Part shown: one piece after another, positions 53,821 through 64,000 of the stretch
Numbering within the stretch: position 1 is the stretch's first letter
Layout of the letters: each line of letters begins with the position of its first letter
Source of the DNA: Terfezia claveryi
Lineage: Eukaryota > Ascomycota > Pezizomycetes > Pezizales > Pezizaceae
Assembly (NCBI GenBank): GCA_015179025.1
Contig: WHUX01000198.1
Span: forward strand, 1-64,000
DNA: 64,000 bases
Reading direction: 5' to 3'
Program-made: the position numbers and the translations under genes
Notes under the pieces: generated by a model
What the model was told of the DNA's origin: nothing
The model's database searches: none
The model's input: the letters and a program-made list of their open reading frames with translations, nothing else

Positions 53821-56800
53821 ATGTCTACTATGAGCCAAATTTCCATATTGGCTGCTCCTACACTAGATGAATTTATTGCAGCTTCAGTAGAGTATTATGC
53901 TACATTACAAGACTCATGTACTATTAGCAGAACTGCAGCCTCACGGAAATTCAGCAGTTATGTTTATACCCAAAAGATACTAATACGGAAGACATTGGAA
54001 TATAATAAAAGTAGGTATATTATCTTTTGTACATACTGTATACTATAGGAGCTAAATCTACTACTTCCAGTTTACAGCTACGACATCTCTGACAGCGACA
54101 TCCTTTGGTTCCAACCAGTGAAAAATAAGAAATTCAATGATTAGAACCGCTAGCAAGATCTTCAGGTACAACAACAAAAGAGCAGACTCTATTCAATACA
54201 ATGGTATAAGGAAAAACAGCAAGTGCCAGAAAACAAGCAGACTGATTTGATAATAAGGTGTTACGTTAGCATATATCTTGTTTTTTAATTAATACTAATG
54301 CTTTTTTATCTGTTGTTGAGAATTCTAGTTTTCGGGAGTTACTTCAATATTGTAATCCCTCTGCTATTATAATATCCAGGTGTACTGCATCTCGTGATAT
54401 TATGAGTTTATATTCTAAGTTGTTATCTTGAATTCAGAAATTGTTACATGAGTTTATATTTATTTATGGAGGCAGAGTTAGTATTACTCTAGATGTATGG
54501 AGTTTATCTACTTAGATACCAATTTTGGGAATTACTTTACATTTTATAGAACCTGTAACTTGGAATTTTTGATCATTATTATTGGGATTTGAACGTTTGG
54601 AGAGAAGTCATTTTGCACAAGCTTTAGGCTAGGTTCTGGTTGCATGTTTACAAAAATTTCATGTTGCAGGAGCTATTCATACTGTTACTGCTGAATTTGC
54701 TTCAGTTAATACTGCTATATTTCGAAGACTTGAAAGAGAAGGCAATTGTCTGGATATAAACAAGATGATTAGTGTGCGCATCGGCCCGAGTCGAGGCGAG
54801 TTTGCCAACTATTTTTCCTACTCGACACCGACTCGCACCGATGGCAATCCATGAGAAGCCATCTCGCGCCGACTCGCCGGCTACTCGCGAGTACTCGTCA
54901 AGCCCTTTTGTTACGGGGAATAGGCTAGAAGCCTAGCTTCGCCACCCATATATACATGAAATTCGTGTATTCGCGGCTTATATATATACATAGAATTCGT
55001 GCATTCGCGGCTTATATATATACATGGAATTCGTGCATTCGCGGCTTATATATATACATGGAAATCATGCATTCGCGGCTTATATATATACATGGAGTTC
55101 GGGCATTCGCGGCTAGTATATATCGAATCCATGTATATATAGAGGCCGCAAATGCCAGATTTAGATATATATATAGAGGCCGCGAATACACAATATAGAG
55201 GCCATGCATGCATGAATTCCATGAATATATGTAAGCCGCGAATGCAGGAATTCCATGTATATATATAACCCGGGAATGCATGATTTCCATGTATATATAT
55301 AAGCCGAGAATGCACGCATTATATGTATATATATAAGCCGCGAATGCACGAATTCCATGTGTATATATAAGCCGCAAATGCACAAATTTCATGTATATAT
55401 ATAAGCCGCGAATGCATGATTTCCAGGTATATATGGTCGGCGAGGGTAGGCTTCCAGCCTATTCTGCGTAACAAAAAGGCTTGGCGAGTACTCGTCGGCT
55501 ACTCGGCGCTGGCGCGAGTTTTCCAGAGAATTGTGTAGCCAACTCGCCAAGTTGGAGGGTAGGGCAAAACTCGGCCATCGGCGCAAGTCTTAGCGAGTTG
55601 GCACGGGGAAAACTCGCCTCGGTGCGCATGCTAAAGATGATGCATATATATAATGCATGTGTCACTAGCAGTATAGACTTTTTTGAAAAACCTCCGCATA
55701 ACTCCCATATAAAACGAAGCCAACCTAGATGATAATGAAGATAGTAAAGAAAACTTTGAAAATGAGGTTGAAGGAACTCAACTAGTACATGCATCTTATA
55801 AAGTACACAAAATCATTGCAAAAATCCAATCATTATATCATCTCTAGGAATCTCTAAAAGCTCAGGCTCAAGCAACATGCATACCATCCAAATATCTAAT
55901 CCTTGATATACCTGTATACTAGAATTCTACACATACTATGCTTGAACGCATATTGGAATTACGTCCTGCAATTGATACTGTATACAAGTATGTATAATTT
56001 TAACTTCAGGATTTTTAAAAATTATACTGACTACTTTAGATTGGAAGAACGTCTCCAGAATTTACAAATTCATGCTGAAGAATGGTCACTTTTCCAAAAA
56101 CTCAAAGATATTCTTGATATCTTCATTAAATCTACAGAACATTTGAATGGAAGTAGCTATCCTAGTTTATCTGCACAGCTTCCATACTTCTCAGTATTAT
56201 CAACTTATTTAGAGACTATAGTGGAGCGTGAGTCTACTTCAAGATTAATTTTCTTTGAGGCTTGCACCACTAGCTGGCAGAAGCTTGATAAATATTATAG
56301 CAAAACTTGTTCTGCACAAGCAATCGCAACTATGTTGGATCCACGATGCAAAGTTCAAACATTCTGGAACCTTAGATGGCGAACTGACTAGATTTTAGAG
56401 GCAGAAGAAGCTATCCAATGAATTTATCAGAACCAGTATGCTCCAGCTGCTATATCTTCATGTCCTTCTACTCTACCTCCTCTAGCAAGCTCCCAATATC
56501 TCGAAAATGACTTTATAACAGCTGAATTTTGTTCTTCACAAGCTAGTACAATTCCAGAGATGTCGGAGGTAGATATAATTCTAGAGGAAAAGGTTAAACT
56601 TCCACAGGTTGATTTGATTAAATGGTGGCATACTTATAAGTATCGATTTCCTAACTTTAGTCATATGGCTCGAGATTATCTTGCTATTTCTGCTACCAGT
56701 GTACCTTCCGAGTATTGTTTTTCTATTGCAGGGAATGTATTAACTAAGTGGAGAAGTGCTATAATGGAGGAAATGGCTAATGTGATAATGTGTTGCAAGT

Positions 56801-56850
56801 ATTGGTTGGAGTTTGATGAGTTTATGCCACTAGATATGATTTTAGAGTGA
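53821..56850 (+). pseudogene. hAT transposase (decayed, MITE-interrupted)
   Basis: The reading runs from ATG 53821 (MSTMSQISILAAPTLDEFI) through an N-terminal part with several stops. Next is a LDVWS segment near 54495, where hAT enzymes have the first catalytic Asp, followed by ITLHFIEPVTWNF. The MITE at 54770-55633 follows. Beyond it are the helical insertion domain (WSLFQKLKDILDIFIKSTEH near 56090) and the hAT C-terminal dimerisation block at 56560-56850 (WWHTYKYRFPNFSHMARDYL, then ATSVPSEYCFSIAGNVLTKW), which is well preserved. Stops near 54050, 54160, 56390 and elsewhere make it non-functional. It belongs to the flanking hAT ends. Confidence 0.88.
54770..55633. mobile_element. 864-bp hAT-type fold-back MITE, perfect 8-bp duplication
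   Basis: Flanked by AAGATGAT on both sides (54762-54769 and 55634-55641). The ends TAGTGTGCGCATCGG and, reversed, TAGCATGCGCACCGA fit hAT termini. Arms of about 190 bp (GAGTACTCG, TTTTGTTACG, GAATAGGCT blocks). The centre is two opposed runs of a ~37-bp unit (CATGGAATTCGTGCATTCGC plus GGCTTATATATATA), so the whole can fold into one long hairpin. Open frames here are repeat artefacts. Confidence 0.9.
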
Positions 56851-57074
56851 GAGTTGGTAGAAGAGGGAACAGAAGGTGATATGGACATTGAAGGCAATGA
56901 TAATGATGATGATGATTTGGTAGCTAGCTTATGAGTTCAAATATTATTATCTTGGGACCTTGATTGGTAAAAGTCTCGAGACTTATAAGACTATATCAAG
57001 ACTAGCCTAGTAAATAACGAGACGTCTCGAGACCAGGTGCCATCTCGTCTCGAGACGTCTCGTGCCCAGACGTA

Positions 57075-57306
57075 CCTGCAGCTAGCGAGTTTCTCATATA
57101 TTCACCTATTTTCCTAGTGATTATCCCTTGCCCTACAGCTAGTGAGTTACCCTTGTATTCTGTTGTTTTGCCAGTAATTATCCCTTGCCCTGTAGCTAGT
57201 GAGTTACCCTAATATTCAGTTGTTTTGCCACCGATTATCCCTTGCCCTCCAGCTAGTGAGTTTCTTATATATTCAGCTGATTTATCTTCCCCACCAGCTA
57301 GCGAGT
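57075..57306 (-). repeat. 57-bp satellite between hAT and element E
   Basis: About four units, continuing block 3 after the hAT element and ending at CGAGT, the target duplication of element E. Confidence 0.9.
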
Positions 57307-57731
57307 TGTAACGGGGCTTGAGAGGCGCAGCGACCAAGGGGTACGCCTAGGCAAGAGAGAGGGATGAGGGGAGGCAAAGGTAGGAGGATGAGGCGAGGCA
57401 AAGGCAGGAGGTTCGCGGGGTGGGCAGCGGGGCTGCAGAGACAAGGCGAGATAAGGGGGTGCACAAGGGAGATGCACCAACATGAAGAGAAGCAAGGTCC
57501 TATATTAAGTATACAAGACGTTGGATAGGGATCCAACTTGAGTGCAAGAGCGAGAGATATATATACAGGGTGGCCTAAAGAGCCAGGGCCGATAACAGAA
57601 TAAGCTTCCGAGATAGGGAACCCTCGACAGTCATACCGGATGTGGCACGACTCTCAAAACACAGCCCGGCACTAGACAACACAATAACCCATCAATAACA
57701 ATAACAACGGTAAAGAGATACAGTTGTTACA
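57307..57731 (-). repeat. 3' LTR of element E
   Basis: 425 bp. Shares GACCAAGGGGTACGCC, GGTGCACAAGGGAGATGCAC and a CGACTCTCAAA end-block with the 550-bp LTR family but lacks the ACGTAG palindromes. Confidence 0.92.
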
Positions 57732-57862
57732 CTATCCCCCTTTCTAGGTAGGAGCTCCAGCGACAAGGCGGTATGAGCATGAAGAATAACAACAGAAGCA
57801 ATAACAGTAAATAACCCCATAACCCCAACTCCAAATCAACAAAGAAAGACAAGACAAAAATA

Positions 57863-59683
57863 TCATTCAGCTGGACGAGGCTTGAGAGGGTAACACTGGT
57901 GGAATAGGGCGACCAGGTCAGGGGCGTTTTCCAAATCCTCTGCCGGTTGCCAGGTAGTTTCCTCGTCTCCTATCCATTTCACCTTGTACTGCAACCTGCC
58001 ATACCTCTTTCTTGAGTCCAGCACCTCTTCGACTTCCCATTCCTCTTTACCATTGATTATCACCGGCAGAGGAGGGGAGTGTTTCTGTCTGGGGAGGGGG
58101 TCGTCAGTGGCCGGTTCGATCTCCAATACATAAACGACTGGGTGGCGCTTGATATCTCTGGGGAACTTCAGCCAATACGTATGAGTGCCTACACTCCCCA
58201 ATACCTCGTAAGGACCTAAGAACTTGTGGTCCAGTTTACGCGAAGGTCCTTGTGTCCAGAAGTGCCGACTGGAAAGCCATACCTTGTCTCCTAGCTGGTA
58301 TCTCGGGGCTGGCAACCTAGAGCCATTTGCATACTCCGATTGCCGGGCTTGGGCATACACCAGCTCTGACTTCAGGGTGGAATGAAGCTCCGCAATCCCA
58401 ACTGTAAGCTCCCTGGCCGGTGCGTTATTCCTAGCTTTTTGCAGGGGTGCTAGAGTGTCCATGAACCGAGGATGCCAACCGTAATTAGGTAGGAAGGGGG
58501 AGGTTTTCAAGGACTCTGAAAACTGGTTGTTGGCGGCAAACTCACAAGTTGCCAACAAAGATACCCAGTTATTCTGCTGGTAGTTGACATAGGCCCGCAG
58601 ATATTGTTCTATAATGGTATTCATCCTTTCTGACTGGCCATCCGTTTGGGGGTAGTAAGCGGTCGAGAGGTGTATCTCAATCCCTAAGAGCTTACAGAAT
58701 GCTTTCCAGAAGTCTGAGGTGAACTGAGGCCCTCGGTTGGACACAATAGATTCAAGAAGGCTATGATACCGGAACACATTGCTGAGGTAGAGATTGGCTA
58801 GCTCCAGGGCAGAGCATGTATCCTGGCAAGGTATGACTAGCCTCATCTTCGTCAACCGATCTACTACCATCAGGATGGCATTGAATCCCGAGTCCTTCGG
58901 CAACCCAGTTACGAAGTCCATGGTTAGGTGTTGCCAAGGCCGATCCGAGATCTCCAGGGGCTTCAAGGTTCTGTAGGGGGCATGGCGAGTAGGCTTCAAT
59001 CGTTTGCAGGTATGGCAGTTCTGTACTTACCTTTCCACATCTTTCCGCTAATTGATCCAGGTGTATTGCCTGGCTAGCAGCTCTAGGGTTTTAGCTACTC
59101 CAGGGTGGCCAGCGGCTAAAGTATCATAGTGTTCCCTAATCAGGCGGAGGCGCAAGTCCCCTTCCAGTACGTATAGTCGGTTCAGGTGGTAAAGGAGGCC
59201 ATCCTGAACAGTGCACTCAGCCAAGGAGATCTTAACGTGGTGGCGCTGGCCGGAATCTACTGCTGCAATAATGTCTTTAGCCAGTAGGTCATCTACGTAT
59301 GCCCTTTTTACCTGTTGTTGGAGATCACTTCCAGCATCCACATTGGCCTCAACATCTACAATATTAGCCTCAGCTTCAACCTCAGCCTCAGCTAGAACGT
59401 TGGCAGCCAGGTCAAGATTTTCCGGCTTCAGTACCACCTGGTTCTGGTACTTTAGCCTTTTATCCCCCCCCTTAGAGAGATCTCCTGATCTTCTAGTCAG
59501 TGCATTTGGTTTCCCACCAGCCTTCCCTAGCTGGTACTTGATTTTGAAGTTGAACTGGGACAGGAATTCTGACCACCTCGCCTGCCGGTGATTCAGCAAC
59601 TTGGTAGTTGTGAAGTATTCCAGGTTCTTGTGGTCAGAAAGAACCTCGATAACCCCTTTGCTGATTCCAGGTGGGGCCTCCAT
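57863..59683 (-). pseudogene. element E integrase, chromodomain and RNase H end
   Basis: 59048-59683 reads the end of RNase H ([20 protein letters not shown]) and the linker to LARQYTWIN. Two stops then split the HHCC domain (TAG 59050-59048 for Gln, TAA near 59027). 57863-58999 has TMDFVTGLPKDSGFNAILMV, then VSNRGPQFTSDFW: the second catalytic Asp is Asn, a G to A change. The Glu motif TDGQSERMNTIIEQ is intact. The C-terminus keeps KVWLSSRHFW (the Trp lost in C), a complete SH3-like region and a chromodomain (EEWEVEEVLDSRKRYGRLQY, WIGDEETTWQPAEDL). Confidence 0.9.
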
Positions 59684-61173
59684 TCCTCGAATGCTCTTAT
59701 AATGGCCATTAATTCCTTATCATAGATCTCATAGTTGCACTCCGCTGGGGAGTGTTTCTTTGAGAAATAGGCTACTGGGTGAAGGATCCCATTGTCATCG
59801 TTCTGGGACAGAATTCCTGCGGAGACGTAGTTGGAGGCATCAGTTTCGACAATGCATTCTCGATCGGGGTTGAAGTGGGCTAGGATCGGAGCTGAACAGA
59901 AGGCCTTCTTGAGGCTCTCAAAGGCCAGCTAGGCCGCCAGGTTCTATTGGAAGGCCTTTTTCATCATCGGGGGTTATCCAGCTTCTGCCTTCATTCTCAG
60001 AGGTGAGCCAGCTTCTGCCTTCGTTCTCATCAAGGCAGTTAACGGTGCCACGATCCTCGAATAGCCCAATATGAAGCGGCGGTAAAAGTTAGCGAATCCT
60101 AGAAAAGCCTGTACATCCTTGAGGTTGGCTGGAGTCTCCTACTCCAGGATTGCTGCAACCTTAGCAGGGTCCATCCTGATACCTTCAGTGGTGATAATTA
60201 GCCCCAGATACTTGACCTCCTGCACATGGAACTCGCACTTTTCTGGCTTCAGGTATAACCCCGCTCGTTCCAGCTTCTCTAGTACTTGTCAGACATGAAT
60301 CTTGTGTTCCACTAGGGTATCCGAGTATATGAGGATATCATCCAGGTAGGCAGTGCAGAACACATCTAGGAAATCCCGCAAGGTATTGTTAATGAAGTGC
60401 TGAAAAGAGGCAGGTGCATTGGTCAATCCGAAAGGCATGACATTGTACTCGAAATAGCCATATCATGTCCGGAAGGCAGTTTTCCACTCCTCCCCTTCTG
60501 CGATCTGTACCAGGTTGTACACCCCTCTTAGATCCAATTTGGTAAACCATTTCGCTTTGGAAAGCCTGGCTAATGTCTCCTGAATCAGAGGCAAGAGATA
60601 CCTGTTCTTCACCGTTATTTCATTTAAGCCATAATAATTCACGCACAATCGAAGGGAGCCATCCGATTTCTTGACAAAGAGCACAGGGGCCCCTGCTGGG
60701 GAAGAGCTATGCCTAATGAAGCTCTTATTGAGGTTTTCCTCCAAGTACTTCTTTAGGGCTTCTAATTCCAGTCGTGACATTCCATAGAGTGGGCCGTACG
60801 GTGGGGTCTTTCCTTCTACCAAGGGGATTGTATGGTCATATGGTCGGTGTGGTGCTGGTTTTTCTGCGGCCTTCTCAGAGAACAAGTCGATAAATTCGTA
60901 GTATTCATCAGGTACCATGGACTTCCATTCTTCCTTAAATTGTAACTTGTTGATTTCCAGGTTAACCTCGCAGATTGACAGAGTATGGGCCTTCAGTTTG
61001 TGCCTTCTAGTAAGGTAAGCAAAGGCCCCTGCTCTAATAAAGTTGATATCGAGGGGTTTTAGTGGTGGAGTTTCTGCCACCACCTTGCTGGGGTCCTCTA
61101 CCAGGGGTGGTAAGGTACATAATCCTTTCAATGGCAGTCTGTGGGGAACCACAGTGCTTCTTGCAATACCCAC
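59684..61173 (-). pseudogene. element E reverse transcriptase and RNase H start
   Basis: 60463-61173 has [35 protein letters not shown] and the conserved block up to EEWKTAFRT. Next is a TGA (60462 side), where other copies have Arg. The palm with MPFGLTNAP and YLDDILIY continues in frame down to about 60290. RNase H start (59780-60060) carries a short extra segment with two ~37-bp copies of GCCAGCTTCTGCCTTC (about 59969 and 60006) not seen in A or C. Confidence 0.85.
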
Positions 61174-61605
61174 TGTTGAAGTTCAAGGTGTAAGAGCCAA
61201 AGTTAATGGAGATATCATGCATTCGGAGGCAGGGGATCCCCAAAACAATGGGATATTTGAGCTTGGTCACAAACATAGGGAGGCTTTCCGAATGGTCTTC
61301 AATGGCACTAGGTAGGCATGCGAGGTCGGTAATAGCTCCGGAAGAGATAGGGCGGCCATCAATGACATCAAGAAGGTGGGGGGTCTTTAGCTTAGCTGTT
61401 GGTATCGAATTTTTACTGACAAAGGTCTGATCAATGAAGGCTATTCCTGAAGCACCACAATCTATGAGAGCTGATGTTACTACTGTTTTACCATTGAATT
61501 TAACAGTTATTGGTACTATAAAATGCTCGCCAAACAAGCGAGATTCATCAACAGACATAGATGCAGGAACAGAAAAAGACGACAAAGATAAATGACCCAA
61601 GATTG
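61034..61605 (-). pseudogene. element E protease
   Basis: Aspartic protease with SALIDCGASGIAFIDQTFVS (active site intact) and MFVTKLKYPIVLGIP in one open frame. A frameshift near 61130 separates it from the RT frame that begins in the linker. It lies just after the gag stop hairpin in the -1 register. Confidence 0.87.
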
Positions 61606-61639
61606 GTCCCTTGCTAGTGTCAGCAACTAGGCAAGGGAC
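61606..61639 (-). promoter_or_regulatory. hairpin over the gag stop codon of E
   Basis: Same arms as in A and C; the loop reads TGTCAGCAA. Third instance, which shows that the stem is kept while loop bases vary. Confidence 0.6.
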
Positions 61640-62787
61640 TCCACTTTTCCCGACTCTTCCAGGGTCTCGAATATCGCATGTATGGCCAGGGAGCGGTTTT
61701 TGTGGAGGGGACAGGCCACAATAAAGTGGTCACCTTTTCCGTATGCAATGCACAGTTCATTGCTGCGGCGGCGGTCTCTTTCCTTTTGAGTGAGGCAGGG
61801 CCTTCCGGATGAGAGATCCATTGGAGCTGGACCACCCGCTACCAGCGACGGGTGTGCTGGGTTGTTGATAGATGCTGGCATTGAGGCAGGCTTGGACTGT
61901 TGCTGCTGGGGCTGTTGCTGGGGTGCGCGGGTGGTTGGGCAGAAGGTGAGGTGGTGGCAAAGCCGGGACATCTGCTATTCTACTCGGGAAGCCTGGTCAA
62001 TCAACTCGCCGAGGGTCCCAACCTCGGGGAGGGTAACCATGGCTTGTTGCAGTTCATCGCTAAGCCCCTCCTGAAATTGTTCAAATTTGGCCTGATCATT
62101 CTATAGTACATCCACAGCCAGTTTTGAGAACTCTGCCACATATGTAGACAGGTCCGAGTTGTGTTGTTTTAGGGCCCAGAGGGCTCGCCTAGTATTGCCC
62201 ACTGCATCAAGGTCCCCAAAAGCCCTATCCAGGATGGCGAAGAGTGGTAGGATATTATCAAGCTTAATCCCAGTCTCAAGGATATATGGCTGGATTTGAT
62301 CTATTGCTTTGCTCTCCAGTAGGGCAAAGACATAAGCCAATCAGTGTTGCTTGGATGGGAACCTGGCTGAGTCCCCATTGAGTTTAAGGTTTACTGAGTT
62401 TTTCCAAGCTCAGAGGCGAGCCAGCTCTCTATTGAACTTGGGAGGGGTGGGGATACTCTCAGTCTTTGGGATTGTTGGGGAAGGTGTGGCTGCGGGTGTG
62501 AGCTTGTCCAAGGCATGGCTGAGACTCCGTACTGTAGTTTGCTTGATGGCGAGGGCAGCATGAGTGTCGTCTAGGTCTTGTTAGAGGACAGCAATCTCTT
62601 CATCAGCTGATTTCAGCTTTCGTTCAGCATTCTGGAGGTACGCGCCTTATTGTGCACCAATAGTGTATGTAGCCGCAAATATGTCGACAATAGTTCATCG
62701 ATAGGTTACTAGGTCTGCAAGATCCGATGGAATTGAAGTTGCTTGCTAGATTTCGTACCTTTCAGAGGGTCAGAGAGTTTCGGACAT
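61627..62787 (-). pseudogene. gag of element E (multiply broken)
   Basis: ATG 62787-62785 marks the family start. The N-terminal part to 62350 is divergent and broken, and the coiled-coil segment is only partly recognisable. 62101-62340 has AYVFALLESKAIDQIQPYIL; a stop follows where Trp is expected (RWNDQ). 61627-61971 has a Gln/Pro linker and the zinc knuckle CIAYGKGDHFIVACP, in which the second Cys is Tyr, so zinc binding is lost. Confidence 0.85.
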
Positions 62788-62823
62788 GACAGTGTACCAG
62801 TTGGTCAAGACTATCCAACGTAC

Positions 62824-63248
62824 TGTAATGGGGCTCGAGGGGCGTGGCAACCAAGTGGTATGCCTAGGCAAGAAAGAGGGACCAGGCGAGGCAAACGCAG
62901 GAGGACGAGGCGAGGCAAAGGCAGGAGGTTCGCGGGGTAGGTAGCGGGGCTACAGAGACAAGGCGAGACAAGGGGGTGCACAAGGGAGATGCACCAATGT
63001 GGAGAGAAGCAAGGTCCTATATTAAGTATACAAGACATTGGATAGGGATCCAACTTGAGTGTAAGAGCAAGAGATATATATATAGGGTGGCCTAAAGAGC
63101 CAAGGCCGATAACAGAATAAGCTTCCGAGATAGGGAACCCTCGACAGTCGTGCCAGAAGTAGCATGACTCTCAAAACACAGCCCGGCACTAGACAATACA
63201 ATAACCCATCAATAACAATAACAACGGTAAAGAGAGACAGTTGTTACA
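62824..63248 (-). repeat. 5' LTR of element E
   Basis: 425 bp, the same length as its partner. Ends GTTGTTACA, then CGAGT and satellite. Confidence 0.92.
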
Positions 63249-63640
63249 CGAGTTACCCTAATATTCTGTTGTTTTGCTAGCGATTATCCCTTACTCTGCA
63301 GCTAGTGAGTTTCTCATATATTCATCTGTTTTCCTAGCGATTATCCTTTGCCTGGCAGCTAGTGAGTTTCTCATATATTCACCTGTTTTTCCAGTGATTA
63401 TTCCTTGCCTTGTAGCTGGCGAGTTTCTGATATATTCACCTGTTTTGCCTTGCCCAGCACCTAGCGAGTTTCTCATATATTTATCTGTTTTCCTAGTGAT
63501 TATCTTTGCCTGGCAGCTAGTGAGTTTCTCATATATTCACCTGTTTTTCCAGCGATTATTCCTTGCCTTGTAGCTGGCGAGTTTCTGATATATTCACCTG
63601 TTTTGCCTTGCCCGGCACCTAGCTAGTTTCTCATATATTA
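63249..63640 (-). repeat. 57-bp satellite, last part of block 3
   Basis: About seven units (57- and 45-bp forms) continuing the array after element E. A pair of units is duplicated (63320-63440 and 63490-63610). Confidence 0.9.
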
Positions 63641-64000
63641 AGAGTACTCAAAATCAAATTCACGCACAAATGCATGCATAAAACTAAAAAATCTGGCGCC
63701 TTAGCTGTATGGGACTAAATTTCTAGCCAATGAGCTTCAATGCTAAGCTTACAACGTAAGTCTACATGATGTATTCAATCACGCACCGAAATAGATGGCT
63801 AAATTCTAGCACATAAGTTTTGTATCTGCATTTTCGTTGACAAAGCCATAAATCCATAGCCAACCCACACAACCCAACCTACGAAATACCGAAATACCCG
63901 CAACCCCACCTACAAAACATCTACAACACCACCTGCAAAACACCCACAACTCTACCTGAAATTCCATTACCAACTCCAACTATGAGCAACCCGAACCCCG
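63641..64000. other. non-satellite flank, no gene seen
   Basis: Begins AAGAGTACTCAAAATC. The last 150 bases contain short imperfect repeats of an ACCCGCAACCCCACCTAC type. No coding signal that I trust. Confidence 0.4.

Larger units (their letters stand above)
53587..57074 (+). mobile_element. hAT transposon in the satellite
   Basis: Ends AGGCCTGGGCAGGAGATGAG and, reversed, ACGTCTGGGCACGAGACGTC, with TCTCGAGAC-type subterminal repeats at both ends, as is common for hAT transposase binding. The flanks carry ctgcatct on the left and ctgcagct on the right, a 7-of-8 match for an 8-bp duplication, both from the satellite unit. The exact end base is uncertain by one or two. The interior is a decayed hAT transposase with a MITE inside it. 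Confidence 0.85.
57307..63248 (-). mobile_element. Ty3/gypsy chromovirus E, full length
   Basis: 5,942 bp with 425-bp LTRs (57307-57731 and 62824-63248), TGTAAYGGGGC...GTTGTTACA. Flanked by a perfect 5-bp duplication CGAGT (57302-57306 and 63249-63253), both within satellite units. Gag and Pol are close to those of A and C, but the LTRs are shorter and share only blocks with theirs. The integrase has lost a catalytic Asp and there are many stops. Confidence 0.95.

Noticed and set aside
54956..55392. Overlapping frames with repeated IYTWNSC-like units on both strands
   Set aside because: Products of the opposed 37-bp repeats of the MITE at 54770-55633.

Overview
This window is a nest of mobile elements and satellite DNA from a eukaryote, most likely a filamentous ascomycete fungus. 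I see no intact host gene, rRNA or functional tRNA. The fungal call is an inference from three things: Ty3/gypsy chromoviruses with C-terminal chromodomains, a Tc1-type transposase split by a 56-bp intron, and premature stops that are mostly TGG to TAG or CAG/CAA to TAG/TAA. Those are CpA to TpA changes, the mark of repeat-induced point mutation (RIP). A TE-rich genome such as that of a truffle-like Pezizomycete would fit, but I cannot name the species.

Layout, left to right. 1-5343: two minus-strand chromoviruses of one family, A nested in the gag of B. About 5600-14030: an older, heavily mutated Ty3/gypsy element (F), split by a long-inverted-repeat element (G, 6601-8640) that itself holds a small MITE. 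14260-22390: a decayed Ty1/copia element split by chromovirus C (15734-21979, 5-bp target duplication GTAGG). 22630-26390: a satellite of 57-bp units with 45- and 60-bp variants, organised in higher-order repeats. 26391-27085: a unique segment. 27088-32428: the same satellite in the opposite orientation followed by a related 34-bp satellite, interrupted by a 4.2-kb Tc1/mariner element (27704-31895) whose TA target site is preserved. 32429-46073: a large imperfect inverted repeat. A second chromovirus family (D, 34530-41651) sits in its spacer, and the right arm carries an unknown gene cut by a solo LTR. 46109-48843: a decayed gene that may be an Fe(II)/2-oxoglutarate dioxygenase of TET/JBP type. 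48978-50769: a relative of G. 51265-63640: a 34-bp then 57-bp satellite block, interrupted by a hAT transposon (53587-57074, itself holding a hAT-type MITE with a perfect 8-bp duplication) and by chromovirus E (57307-63248, duplication CGAGT).

The history can be read from nesting. F, the copia element and the satellites are older substrates. A, B, C, D and E are younger insertions with recognisable LTRs but several disabling lesions each. At least three element classes (Tc1, hAT, Ty3/gypsy) landed inside the satellites. The satellite with its higher-order repeats, the large inverted repeat with its unknown gene, and the dioxygenase-like pseudogene are the parts least explained by known families.
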